Part shown: positions 1 through 7,650 of the stretch, piece by piece
How the letters are laid out: each line of letters opens with the position of its first letter
Numbering within the stretch: the first letter of the stretch is position 1
Source: Deltaproteobacteria bacterium
GTDB lineage: Bacteria > Desulfobacterota > DSM-4660 > Desulfatiglandales > HGW-15
Length of the DNA: 25,160 nucleotides
Reading direction: 5' to 3'
Assembly (NCBI GenBank): GCA_020342025.1
Contig: CP070840.1
Location: forward strand, 2,681,881-2,707,040
Notes under the pieces: model-generated
Databases searched by the model: none
Told to the model about the DNA's origin: nothing
Seen by the model: only the letters and a program-made list of their open reading frames with translations
Program-made: the position numbers and the translations under genes

Positions 1-635
1 ATCCCTGTCTCGGCCTCATCCAGTTCCTTTTGCAGTAGCACCTCAGTTTGGTCAGCGATCTCCTCTCTCTTGTTTATTACCTCCGTGATGCTCCTGTCTC
101 CTACCACCAGGCGCATGGTGGACTCCGTAAGATCCCTTAGGGTGGGTCTGACGTTCCGTACCTTAAAGAGAAATTTATAAGGATCATTGATGCGGTACTG
201 GACAATCCATGGGACTACAGCCACATTGAGGTCTCCGGTCAACATGAGAGATTCGTTCAGGTAGGCAGACCCAGCGGCATATCGGGTTCGCACTCCCGCC
301 TCAAGGGTACGAAACCCAAATTCTTCCTTATAGACACGTCTCACCTTTACCTTGGTGACCTTTTCAATTCCCCTGGGAAGTTTAAAATTGAGACCCGGCT
401 GAGTCGTCCTCGTAAACTTCCCGAACCTCTGAACCACACCCACTTCATCCACACCGACCGTATAGAAGATGGAGGAACCGAGGTAGATAATGATAATGAT
501 GATGACGACAATCCATATCCCAGGGACCTTGCCCTTCAATCCCCTGAATTTGTTGAGAAGGTCGTTCACCTGGGGGGGAGGCCCACCCCCTCTGCCCTGT
601 CTTTGTTGTTGCAACTTTTCCCAGTCCCAAGCCAT
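1..635 (-). CDS. hflK: HflK, membrane SPFH protein (3' end cut by window edge)
   Basis: HflK pairs with HflC in an inner-membrane SPFH complex that surrounds and modulates the FtsH protease. The reading frame runs from an ATG at 635 to the left edge, giving 211 codons with no stop. The N-terminus is MAWDWEKLQQQRQGRGGG followed by a proline-rich linker, then one transmembrane segment at about residues 40-60 (WIVVIIIIIYLGSSIF). After it come the SPFH-domain sequences VDEVGVVQRFGKF, PGLNFKLPRGIEKV, a dimer-type NVAVVPWIVQYRI strand and the LRDLTESTMRLVVG helix typical of HflK. The short cytoplasmic Gly/Gln-rich head before the membrane segment distinguishes HflK from HflC. A GTAGGGG stretch about 6 bases before the ATG can serve as ribosome binding site. 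hflC would be expected further left, outside the window. Identification is secure; the C-terminal half is not visible. Confidence 0.95.
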   Translation of the reverse strand, partial: MAWDWEKLQQQRQGRGGGPPPQVNDLLNKFRGLKGKVPGIWIVVIIIIIIYLGSSIFYTVGVDEVGVVQRFGKFTRTTQPGLNFKLPRGIEKVTKVKVRRVYKEEFGFRTLEAGVRTRYAAGSAYLNESLMLTGDLNVAVVPWIVQYRINDPYKFLFKVRNVRPTLRDLTESTMRLVVGDRSITEVINKREEIADQTEVLLQKELDEAETG

Positions 636-671
636 GGAAATCCCCTACTTGAAAATTAGTTAAGTTCTGTT

Positions 672-700
672 AACATATAGCCTAATATCCCCTCCGTCAA
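672..700 (-). promoter_or_regulatory. Candidate sigma70 promoter for hflK
   Basis: On the minus strand TTGACG (695-700) is followed after exactly 17 bp by TATGTT (672-677). This is a good -35 and a moderate -10. It lies about 40 bp upstream of the hflK start, so the leader would be short. Seen by eye only; no expression data. Confidence 0.45.
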
Positions 701-728
701 GGGATAAAGACGACCTGGACATAGCCCT

Positions 729-783
729 GTAGGGCAGCCCACTGTGGCTGCCTCTTTTGGGTCGGCACAGTGGCCGACCCTAC
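729..783 (+). repeat. 55-bp double-hairpin palindromic element, copy 1
   Basis: The element begins GTAGGG and ends CCCTAC and contains two adjacent hairpins: GGCAGCC-cactgt-GGCTGCC, and GGGTCGG/CCGACCC around a short loop. A second copy of exactly the same length is at 6078-6132. Both copies lie in spacers. The layout resembles a REP or very small MITE-type element. Its last bases overlap a spurious upstream GTG extension (770) of the DciA-like gene, which argues against that start. Confidence 0.8.
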
Positions 784-850
784 GGAATATCTCCAGGCGA
801 GGCAGGCGTGCGAATTTCTAAGCAGAAGGATTTGGGAAATCACTAAGCGA

Positions 851-1159
851 ATGAATAAGAAAAAAGAGTCGTTGGTTCCTTTAAAGGATGTCCTTTCTTC
901 CATTTTCAGTGACTCCAAGTTGCCCTTTAACCCGGATGACGCCCGAATATGGAAGGAATGGGAAGGGGCCGTGGGTGCCGCCATTGCAAAAAACGCACAA
1001 CCCGAGTGGATTAAGGATGGGAAACTGAGGGTAAGGGTTTCAGATCCCATCTGGCTGCAGGAACTGGGGTTTGTTGAAGAGACCATCAAGGAGCAGCTGA
1101 ACCGAAGGCTGGGCCGCAGGGCCGTGGATAGGATAGAGTTTAGACTGAGAGGTAAATAG
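851..1159 (+). CDS. dciA: DciA-like (DUF721) protein
   Basis: The 102-residue product matches the DUF721/DciA family, whose members act in loading or helping the replicative helicase DnaB in bacteria without DnaC. Visible family features are the N-terminal VPLKDVLSSIF helix, the central RIWKEWEGAVGAAIAKNAQP segment, the strand KLRVRVSDPIWLQELGF and the C-terminal LNRRLGRRAVDRIEFRLRG. The frame stays open to a GTG at 770, but that start lies inside a repeat element (729-783), and family members normally begin close to the KDVL helix. The ATG at 851 is therefore preferred, although its ribosome binding site is weak (GGGA about 13 bases upstream). It is divergent from hflK and stands alone on its strand. 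Family assignment is good; the exact helicase role is by homology only. Confidence 0.75.
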   Translation: MNKKKESLVPLKDVLSSIFSDSKLPFNPDDARIWKEWEGAVGAAIAKNAQPEWIKDGKLRVRVSDPIWLQELGFVEETIKEQLNRRLGRRAVDRIEFRLRGK

Positions 1160-1193
1160 AGGCCACAGCGGTTTTTTAGACAAGATTCTTAAT

Positions 1194-1224
1194 CACGAAA
1201 ACACGAAAGGACGAAATCACGAAA
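1194..1224 (+). repeat. Four-unit ACGAAA tandem repeat, period 8
   Basis: ACGAAA occurs at 1195, 1203, 1211 and 1219, an exact 8-bp period, in the spacer after the DciA-like gene. No coding frame uses it. It is one of several unrelated short-period arrays in the spacers of this window. Confidence 0.8.
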
Positions 1225-1281
1225 TAAAGAAATTCACCACCCGCTCGTTGCACTCGCTAGAGGCACAGAGTACACGGAGAA

Positions 1282-1423
1282 GGATCGCTTCAAAGGCTTA
1301 TGTGAAGGGTTCCTGGGGAAGAAAATAAGCTCGCTTATTTTATCCCTTGGAAACCCTTCACACTGGTTCCGATGCCCTTGCATCGGCACCCCGCACAGAA
1401 TGTGAGGGGCCTTTGAGCGATCC
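1282..1423. other. 142-bp nested palindrome in the dciA/trmN6 spacer
   Basis: Outer arms GGATCGCTTCAAAGGC (1282-1297) and GCCTTTGAGCGATCC (1409-1423) pair with one bulged base. Inside lies a hairpin of about 62 bp (1301-1362) with TGTGAAGGGTT arms and an AATAAGC/GCTTATT apex. Next to it is a small perfect hairpin CCGATG-ccctt-GCATCGG (1368-1385). The whole could fold as a three-way junction. It lies between convergent genes, so it could stop transcription from both sides, but no U-tract is obvious. It could equally be a relic of stacked palindromic repeats. Confidence 0.75.
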
Positions 1424-1478
1424 GGCCTTAGCAGTTTATTCAGTTTACTAACTCTGAGGTCTCTGTGAGAGAAATCAA

Positions 1479-1537
1479 TATCTGCGTAATCTGCGGATTA
1501 GAATCTGCGTCCAAAAAATCTTATGATTGCGTCTGCG
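1479..1537 (+). repeat. Decayed TCTGCG short repeats
   Basis: TCTGCG is found at 1481, 1490, 1504 and 1532 in an otherwise non-coding stretch (for example ATCTGCGTAATCTGCGGATTA). The spacing is about 9 bp for the first pair and then drifts. The rest of the 1160-1601 spacer shows no gene, apart from the palindrome described separately and a GC-rich tail at 1574-1592 that is repeated at 13975-13993. Confidence 0.6.
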
Positions 1538-1601
1538 GTTAATTCTACCATCGCTGCCTGCTATTTCTCTCGTTCAGGCGAGGTGGGCGGGGCGACGCGA
1601 A

Positions 1602-2318
1602 CTAGATAGAGAACTCTCCTTGATCAAAGAGGGGAGGCAACACCTTCAGGCCTTTTCTTCCCCCTAGCGAGGCTTCTATCAGGGCCAACTTGGCTTCCGA
1701 TTCCATCCCCGGATAGACGATTCTGAGCCGCTTGGGCTCCAAATTGAATCCCTTCATCCTGATCAAAACCTCCACCAGACGGACGGCTGGGTAAATCATG
1801 GCCAGCCTGCCTTTGGCTCGTAATATCCTGCTGGCAGCCATCAGAATATCATCCAGGGAGGCAAGCATTTCATGCCTGGCAATGGCCCTTTGCAGATCAG
1901 GATTGATCCGGCCACTATTTTTAGGGCGATAAGGTGGGTTGCAGGTCACCACATCCGCTGATGATGGAGGGTACGGGGGGTGCTTTATATCACCCAGGAT
2001 CACCCCCATTTTACGCTCGAACCCGTTCAACACGGTATTTCGGGCGGCCTGATCCACAAGGTTCTTTTGTATCTCGAGACCAAAGGTATAACCGACAGAT
2101 TTTGTTAATAGCAGGATAAGTGGAATGATGCCACATCCCGTTCCCAGATCAACCACCCTATCTCCTTGCTTTATAGTGACGAACTGGGAGAGCAAGATGG
2201 CATCAATGGAAAAACGATAACCTGTTTTGGACTGGATGAGCTTCAACCGGCCGTCCATGAATTCATCAATGGATTCATCAGGCAGAAGCTCTACATTAGG
2301 TGACTTCGATGATCTCAT
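1602..2318 (-). CDS. trmN6: TrmN6-like tRNA1(Val) (adenine37-N6)-methyltransferase
   Basis: This is a class I SAM-dependent methyltransferase of 238 residues. The SAM-binding motif I reads VDLGTGCGIIPL (about residues 56-67), and the catalytic motif for adenine N6 methylation reads CNPPYRP (about 127-133). The following HEMLASLDDILMAASRILRAKGRLAMIYP and LRIVYPGMESEAKLALIEASLGG segments are characteristic of the TrmN6/YfiC branch, which modifies A37 of tRNA1(Val). The start at 2318 lies inside the last codons of the upstream DUF1015 gene (23-bp overlap), implying co-transcription and probably coupled translation. No strong Shine-Dalgarno sequence precedes it. The NPPY motif also occurs in RNA and protein methylases such as PrmC, so the exact substrate is by family resemblance. 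Confidence 0.85.
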   Translation of the reverse strand: MRSSKSPNVELLPDESIDEFMDGRLKLIQSKTGYRFSIDAILLSQFVTIKQGDRVVDLGTGCGIIPLILLLTKSVGYTFGLEIQKNLVDQAARNTVLNGFERKMGVILGDIKHPPYPPSSADVVTCNPPYRPKNSGRINPDLQRAIARHEMLASLDDILMAASRILRAKGRLAMIYPAVRLVEVLIRMKGFNLEPKRLRIVYPGMESEAKLALIEASLGGRKGLKVLPPLFDQGEFSI

Positions 2319-3651
2319 ACGGATCTATCTTGTTAAAAACCAGGCCTGTCAAGACCTTGGGGTAGAAATAGGTTGATTTTCGGGGCATGATCAAGGCATT
2401 GCCAGTCACCTCTCTGACATGCTCCATTTTGGTGGGGTTAAGGAGGAATGCCATTTGGTAGCTTCCAGAATCAACCAGAGAAAGGGCCTCTACCATGTCA
2501 CTCTTATAGTGGAATATTTCCTCATTATCCAGGTCCTCTTTGCTAAAGCCTAGAGACCTCTGAAATATGAAACGAGATAGAACGAGAACATCAAGCTTCT
2601 TAAGGGAAGCATGAAGATCCTCTCCCATCTCATCTCTGACGCCCTCCTTAAGGGAAAATAGATAGCAGTTGCTATCCCCATGACAATGGAAACATATGGC
2701 TGAAGTGGAACGACCTTTCTCTTCAAGCATGCGCTTTAGTTCCAGGCTCTGGGATAAGGGGTCAGATTTTGAAGAGGAGAAAACGCTGATCTCGAACCAC
2801 TGCTTTAGACTGTCCAGAAAAAACTCAAGCTGAAAGGGTTCACATCTCTTAATCAGACGATGAGAGGGTAAGATGGTCATGCCCACATCGTTCATATTGG
2901 TGAGGTACATCATGACATATTCATAGGCCCTATTGGGAGGTCGCCAACCATATCGTGCCCTCATCATATTTCTGAAGTTGCGGGAAGTTTCGTATCGATG
3001 GTGACCGTCTGCAATGATAATGGCCTTGTCAGACATGGCGTCCGCCACCTTCCTAAAAATGGGCCGATCCGGTATGACCCACAACTGGTGCTTTGTGCCA
3101 TCCCTAAAGGCGAAGGAAATCCGCGGCGGGGCCTCTATGGCCCTTTTCAAGGGTCCAAAAACCCTGTTATCCGGATCTTCGTAAAGTCCGAAGACCTGGC
3201 TGAGTTGGGCGCTACAGGCCCTCATGAGCTTTAACCGATCATCCCTGTGGGCCGAGAAGGTCCTTTCGTGGGGAAGAATGATCCCTGAGTCCTCATCCTC
3301 TATGCGTACAAGGACAATGAGACCCCACCTGACCCTGGGACCACGGCCGTCGCCAAGATCATAGGTGAGGGATGTTACATACATGGCAGGGGTATCGGTG
3401 CGAACTAAAACTTCCTCTGATTCCCATCTCTTGTAAACGTCGGCCGATCGCGTATATCTGTTATCCCAGTCCGTATCTCCTGTCTTCTTTTTACCGAGGA
3501 TCAGGCGAATTACATTATAGGGGTCGGCCTGATAATATCTCTCCTGTTCCTCCTCTGAGATCACGTCATAAGGGGGGGCTATCAGGTTCGAAATATCGTC
3601 CAGTCTTTCAAGGTTATATGTCAAACCCTTAAATGGGGCTATATCGGCCAT
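2296..3651 (-). CDS. DUF1015 family protein
   Basis: The 451-residue product matches the DUF1015 family along its length: IAPFKGLTYN at the N-terminus, LIAPPYDVISEEEQERYY (about 23-40), DPYNVIRLILG, the ILPHERTFSAHRDDRLKLM block, IADGHHRYETSRNFRN (about 215-230), and the C-terminal MPRKSTYFYPKVLTGLVFNKI. The biochemical function of the family is unknown; the conserved DGHHRYET box looks like a binding or catalytic site. Members are soluble and often sit near serine or amino-acid metabolism genes, but that context is not seen here. A stop codon (TGA) lies in frame two codons before the ATG at 3651, so this start or one further in is required. The nearest AGGAGG is about 16 bases upstream, further than usual. 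Confidence 0.9.
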   Translation of the reverse strand: MADIAPFKGLTYNLERLDDISNLIAPPYDVISEEEQERYYQADPYNVIRLILGKKKTGDTDWDNRYTRSADVYKRWESEEVLVRTDTPAMYVTSLTYDLGDGRGPRVRWGLIVLVRIEDEDSGIILPHERTFSAHRDDRLKLMRACSAQLSQVFGLYEDPDNRVFGPLKRAIEAPPRISFAFRDGTKHQLWVIPDRPIFRKVADAMSDKAIIIADGHHRYETSRNFRNMMRARYGWRPPNRAYEYVMMYLTNMNDVGMTILPSHRLIKRCEPFQLEFFLDSLKQWFEISVFSSSKSDPLSQSLELKRMLEEKGRSTSAICFHCHGDSNCYLFSLKEGVRDEMGEDLHASLKKLDVLVLSRFIFQRSLGFSKEDLDNEEIFHYKSDMVEALSLVDSGSYQMAFLLNPTKMEHVREVTGNALIMPRKSTYFYPKVLTGLVFNKIDPYEIIEVT

Positions 3652-3961
3652 GGTTCAGCGTAACAATCCTCCTGATCTCTCCAACAAAGTAACATCACTT
3701 ACCTCTGGGCTCAAGGATTATACGCGCTCTCCTTTTCACTTGATTTTATAGGAATTTTCTCTTTTAGGTCCCGGCCAGAATTGTGGCGGGACGTTGCCTA
3801 AAATCTTGGAGCTATATTATAACTCAAAACGATTTCTCCTATCAGATCATGTGGACATGTCAAGGAAATTTGATTATCTTGGCACCATTTCCCTCTGAAG
3901 CACCTGTAAGCCCACAGCAGGTATATCATCGCAGGAGATCTGCTTTAACAGGATTTACGCC
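3652..3961. other. Divergent spacer without a recognisable gene
   Basis: This 310-bp spacer lies between the divergent DUF1015 and deaminase genes. It should hold both promoters, but no good -35/-10 pair was found. A small imperfect hairpin (GTCCC/GGGAC arms, 3768-3792) is present. The only open frame inside has no family resemblance and runs out of frame into the deaminase gene. Confidence 0.5.
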
Positions 3962-5323
3962 ATGGCTCCTCCAAATCCAAATCTAAATCCTAGCCAAGTT
4001 CGCTCTAACAATGATCCTGATATCATTATCGAAGGGGGCGTTTTGATTACTATGGTTCACGGACAGGCCCCCATCGATCCAGCCAGGATATGGGTGAAGG
4101 GAGACAGAATCTCCCATATTGAAACGGCCGACAATAAATCAGAATACCATGGGCATGCAGAAATCATTGATGCCAGAAACAGTATCATCATGCCCGGCCT
4201 GGTTAATGCCCATTCCCATACAGCCATGACCCTTTTTAGGGGTTTGGCTGATGACCTGCCCTTAAAGGAGTGGCTTTTTGAAAAGATTTTCCCTGCCGAG
4301 TCAAAACATCTCCGGCCTGAGACCGTGTACTGGGGATCCCTCTTGGGGTGTTTAGAGATGATCGCCTCGGGCACAACAAGCGTCATAGATGGATACTTTT
4401 TCCAGGATAAAACGGTTCGGGCTATTCATAAATCAGGCCTCCGAGGGCTTATTGCCCAAGGTGTTATAGACTTTCCGGCGCCCGGTGTACCAAATCCGGA
4501 AAATAATCTGGCGGTTGCCGAAGACTTTATAAAAAGGTGGCTTGGCTACTCGGAGCTCATAAAACCCGGCATGTTTTGTCATAGCCCCCTGACGTGTTCA
4601 AACAAGACCTTGAGGCGTGCAATGGGAATATCTCGGGATTTTTCTTTGCCCTTACAGATCCACTTGGCCGAAACGTCAGAGGAGGTGAGTGAAATTGTAA
4701 ATCGGACAGGTGAAAGGCCTGTCCATTATCTGGATAGGTTGGGTATCATGGATGAAGGGCTCATTGCAGCTCACGCCATACACCTGAGTGACGAGGAGAT
4801 GGAATGCCTTGCCCAAAGAGGTGTTAAGGTCGTGCATGTGCCCGAAAGTAACATGAAATTATCCTCCGGTGTGGCCAGAGTGTCAGAGATGGTGCGGCTG
4901 GGACTGACCGTGGGACTGGGAACGGATGGGTGTGCCTCTAACAACAACCTGGACCTGTTTCAAGAAATGGATTCTGCAGCGAAGCTGGGCAAGGTTTCTA
5001 CGCTCAATCCTGTCAGTATGGATGCCACAACCGTGATGAACATGGTGACCTGCTGGGGTGCCAGCCTTTTGGGGCTCGAGAAGGAGATTGGGACCATTGA
5101 GGTGGGTAAGAAAGCGGATATCATCGTCGTTGATCTCAAGAGCCCTCACATGGTCCCCCTATACAACCCGCTATCGGCTATCGTCTATTCGGCAAGTGGT
5201 GCTGATGTGAAGGATGTGATTGTCAATGGGCGGATCCTGTTGAAAGATCGGACCTTTCTCAGCCTGGACTCAGACGAGATTATCGAGAGAGTCAGGGCTA
5301 TTGGTAAGGAGATTGGCCCTTAG
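3962..5323 (+). CDS. mtaD: MtaD-type amidohydrolase (5'-methylthioadenosine/S-adenosylhomocysteine deaminase)
   Basis: This is a metal-dependent amidohydrolase of 453 residues that should deaminate methylthioadenosine or S-adenosylhomocysteine to the inosine form. It has the composite beta-sandwich/TIM-barrel layout: N-terminal IIIEGGVLITM strands, then MPGLVNAHSHTAMTLFRG with metal ligands H84 and H86, HLAET (H234, with E237 as proton shuttle), AAHAIHL (H271), and GLGTDGCASNNNLDLF (D322). The C-terminal GTIEVGKKADIIVVDL strand completes the sandwich domain. The length is normal, plus about 20 extra N-terminal residues of low complexity (PPNPNLNPSQ) that may be unstructured. A weak AGGA lies about 9 bases upstream of the ATG. 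Related deaminases (guanine, cytosine, TrzN-like) share the motifs, so the substrate is probable rather than certain. It is transcribed alone. Confidence 0.85.
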   Translation: MAPPNPNLNPSQVRSNNDPDIIIEGGVLITMVHGQAPIDPARIWVKGDRISHIETADNKSEYHGHAEIIDARNSIIMPGLVNAHSHTAMTLFRGLADDLPLKEWLFEKIFPAESKHLRPETVYWGSLLGCLEMIASGTTSVIDGYFFQDKTVRAIHKSGLRGLIAQGVIDFPAPGVPNPENNLAVAEDFIKRWLGYSELIKPGMFCHSPLTCSNKTLRRAMGISRDFSLPLQIHLAETSEEVSEIVNRTGERPVHYLDRLGIMDEGLIAAHAIHLSDEEMECLAQRGVKVVHVPESNMKLSSGVARVSEMVRLGLTVGLGTDGCASNNNLDLFQEMDSAAKLGKVSTLNPVSMDATTVMNMVTCWGASLLGLEKEIGTIEVGKKADIIVVDLKSPHMVPLYNPLSAIVYSASGADVKDVIVNGRILLKDRTFLSLDSDEIIERVRAIGKEIGP

Positions 5324-5352
5324 CTCCGCTTCGCTGGGCACTGGGGAACGGG

Positions 5353-5416
5353 GGTACGGGGGTACGGGTAAACCAAGCGAATTACATGCGTCCCTCCGTC
5401 GCTTCGTCCCTCCGTC
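5353..5416 (+). repeat. Short direct repeats after the deaminase gene
   Basis: GGTACGGG occurs twice in tandem (5353-5368). The 12-mer CGTCCCTCCGTC occurs perfectly at 5389-5400 and 5405-5416, a 16-bp period. Both arrays lie in the short convergent spacer and code for nothing recognisable. Confidence 0.7.
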
Positions 5417-5463
5417 CCAGGCCGTTCAGCGCTGGTGCTGGAGAGTCTTAGAAAGATTTCCCG

Positions 5464-5922
5464 CTAGAATACGCACTTTTCGATGAGCCGCATGGCCTCT
5501 TCAGGGTCAGAGACGTATTGCACGCCTTGAATATTTTCCCAGGTCTCAAGGCCTATGACCGGTTTATTGACCTTCAGCGCAAGGGCGATTTCAGACAGGG
5601 TGCCGTAACCTCCTGCAACGGAGACCAACACATCTGAGGCCCTGACCACGAGCAAGTTTCTCCCTTCTCCCAACCCTGTTGCCAGGGGTATTTTGATATA
5701 AGGATTGGCTGAGGCTTTATCCAGACCAGGGAGTATTCCCACTGTCATGCCCCCAGCCTCCGCGCAACCTCTGGCTGCGGCCTCCATGACCCCTCCTAAC
5801 CCTCCACAAACCAAAATCCATCCCTTCTTACCCATCTCGGAGCCCAAATTCCTGGCCAATTGGTAGGTTTTGTCAGAACATTGACCTGCTCCAATGACGC
5901 CTATGTGCCTGGGCCTTTCCAT
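5464..5922 (-). CDS. TIGR00725 / LOG-like Rossmann protein
   Basis: The 152-residue product has the SLOG/LOG-type Rossmann fold of TIGR00725 proteins, which resemble molybdenum-cofactor carrier proteins and Lonely-guy nucleotide hydrolases. Visible motifs are IGVIGAGQC near the N-terminus, the phosphate-binding LVCGGLGGVMEAAARGCAEAGG (about 38-58) and SVAGGYGTLSEIALAL (about 101-116). In true LOG enzymes the second motif is PGGxGTxxE; here it is AGGYGTLSE, as usual for TIGR00725. A strong GGAGGGA lies 5 bases before the ATG at 5922. It probably binds a nucleotide or cofactor; no neighbour suggests a pathway. The family call is firm, the function unknown. Confidence 0.88.
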   Translation of the reverse strand: MERPRHIGVIGAGQCSDKTYQLARNLGSEMGKKGWILVCGGLGGVMEAAARGCAEAGGMTVGILPGLDKASANPYIKIPLATGLGEGRNLLVVRASDVLVSVAGGYGTLSEIALALKVNKPVIGLETWENIQGVQYVSDPEEAMRLIEKCVF

Positions 5923-6077
5923 TGGATTCCCTCCAAAATGAAGAAAAATATTTGCCTTCCAGGGTATTAATTGCTATTAGTTCCTACCTATTCCCTAGGT
6001 CTATATTCGTATCAAAAAATTTGTAAAGAACATTAGAAAAAAGCGGGCTTGCTCAGGTGCATATTAAAAATAGGTGT

Positions 6078-6132
6078 GTAGGGCAGCCCACTGTGGCTGC
6101 CTCTTCAGGGTCGACGAAGTAGCAGACCCTAC
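6078..6132 (+). repeat. 55-bp double-hairpin palindromic element, copy 2
   Basis: Same length and same ends (GTAGGG...CCCTAC) as 729-783. The first 28 bases, including the GGCAGCC-cactgt-GGCTGCC hairpin, are identical. The second hairpin has diverged in its core (GGGTCgac...GACCC) but keeps pairing at its base. It sits about 45 bp upstream of the M23 peptidase start, so it may be transcribed in that leader. Confidence 0.8.
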
Positions 6133-6174
6133 ATAGTATAACAATTATTAGAAGCGACTCATATCCGGAGAGCC

Positions 6175-7554
6175 ATGAGAAAAAACAAGAATAAAAAGAA
6201 GAAGGTCATATATTCTCTTGCCCTCATATCCCTTATCATAATTCTGCTCCTGTTTGGATGGTTTTTGACCCTTGTCTTTGAAGGGGAAAAGCCGTTGGTG
6301 AGCCTTGAACCTCTTCCGGAGTTCCTCTCTGGAGGCCAGAAATTCACATTTAGAATTAGGGACACGAAAAGGGGTCTCAAAAAAGTCCAGGTAAGTGCCA
6401 ATCAGGAGGGGAGAAAGATAACCCTTCTTGAAAAAAAGTTTCCCTTTGAGGGATTTCTTAACCGCGGGGGCGTACGCGTTTATGGACAGGAGATCTTTGT
6501 TGATCCTGCAGAGCTTAAGCTGGCCCAGGGCCGAGTAGATCTCCGTGTCGATGTGTGGGATTACTCCAGGAGGGGTGGTGGGGACGGGAACATGGCCGTG
6601 GGCGAACACAAAATGATCGTCGACACCATCCCCCCAGCGCTGAGATCAGTTAGTCGTATGCACAACATCAACAAAGGGGGATCCGGACTGGTTATTTATC
6701 AGACGTCCTCTGATACAGAGCAGAGTGGGGTGTACGTTGATGATCTGTTTTTCCCCGGCTTTCCGGCGAAAGCAAAGTCACAAGAAGGAATACACGTATG
6801 CTATTTTGCCCTTCCTTATTCTTCAGGCCTGAATCCCTCTATTTATTTATGGGCTAAGGATAGGGCTGGCAATCGCTCAAGGACCACCTTCTATCACCAC
6901 ATTCGTAACAAACGTTTTCGTAGAGAGAGAATAAACATCACAGATAGTTTCCTGAAGCGCGTGCTTCCTTATTTCTCTTTTTATCCCTTGAACTCTGAAG
7001 ATAGTGAAATCAAAAAATATCTCAAGATAAACAATGACCTGAGAAAGGAGAGTCACGAGACTTTCTACAAGTTGAGAGAAGGCACTAGCCCGAAAAGGCT
7101 GTGGGAAGGTCCCTTCTTGAGATTGAAGAATGCTGCGAACATGTCAAGGTTCGCTGACCAGCGCCTATACTACTATAAGGGGAAGAAGATCGACGAGCAG
7201 GTGCATCTTGGTATTGACCTGGCTTCCCTGGCAAATTCCCCTGTTCAGGCGGCCAATAACGGTAGGGTGGTTTTTGCCGAGCGAAATGGCATCTACGGCC
7301 TCGCTGTGGTGCTGGACCATGGTCAGGGTTTGGCCACCCTGTATGGGCACTTGAGCTCAGCGGAGGTGTCCCTCAACCAAGAGGTTAAGAGAGGGGATAC
7401 CCTCGGTTACACGGGCCAGACTGGTCTTGCCGGAGGCGATCATCTCCATTTTGGCGTAACATTGAACGGGGTCGCCGTGGACCCCGTGGAGTGGTGGGAT
7501 GGCCACTGGATCAATGACAACATAACCAAGAAACTGGACCTTCTTGGAGAATAG
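6175..7554 (+). CDS. Membrane-anchored M23 family metallopeptidase
   Basis: The 459-residue protein is predicted to sit in the inner membrane with its catalytic domain in the periplasm, where LytM-type enzymes cut peptidoglycan cross-links or activate amidases. A lysine-rich cytoplasmic tail (residues 2-10) precedes one transmembrane segment (about 11-34). A beta-rich middle region contains a WAKDRAGNRS Ig-like signature near 225. The C-terminal M23 domain has the zinc ligands HLGID (H344, D348) and HLHFG (H423, H425), with conserved LDHGQGLATLYGHLS and GYTGQTGLAGGDHLHF, so it should be active. GGAGAG lies 4 bases before the ATG. This architecture (membrane anchor, long linker, M23) is common in Desulfobacterota. 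It is followed after 96 bp by the ABC ATPase, with no clear functional link. Confidence 0.9.
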   Translation: MRKNKNKKKKVIYSLALISLIIILLLFGWFLTLVFEGEKPLVSLEPLPEFLSGGQKFTFRIRDTKRGLKKVQVSANQEGRKITLLEKKFPFEGFLNRGGVRVYGQEIFVDPAELKLAQGRVDLRVDVWDYSRRGGGDGNMAVGEHKMIVDTIPPALRSVSRMHNINKGGSGLVIYQTSSDTEQSGVYVDDLFFPGFPAKAKSQEGIHVCYFALPYSSGLNPSIYLWAKDRAGNRSRTTFYHHIRNKRFRRERINITDSFLKRVLPYFSFYPLNSEDSEIKKYLKINNDLRKESHETFYKLREGTSPKRLWEGPFLRLKNAANMSRFADQRLYYYKGKKIDEQVHLGIDLASLANSPVQAANNGRVVFAERNGIYGLAVVLDHGQGLATLYGHLSSAEVSLNQEVKRGDTLGYTGQTGLAGGDHLHFGVTLNGVAVDPVEWWDGHWINDNITKKLDLLGE

Positions 7555-7650
7555 ACAACTCCTTTCTTACCCCTGAAAACGGGTCAGACACCTCCCATTA
7601 GACTATCCGCCTAACACAAGATCTGCCCTTGTCTAGTCGAGGAGTGATAC

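Noticed and set aside
697..1089. Minus-strand 130-residue frame
   Set aside because: Antisense to the DciA-like gene and partly made from the 55-bp repeat; no family resemblance.
3783..3986. 67-residue plus-strand frame before the deaminase
   Set aside because: No recognisable motif; it overlaps the deaminase start in another frame.
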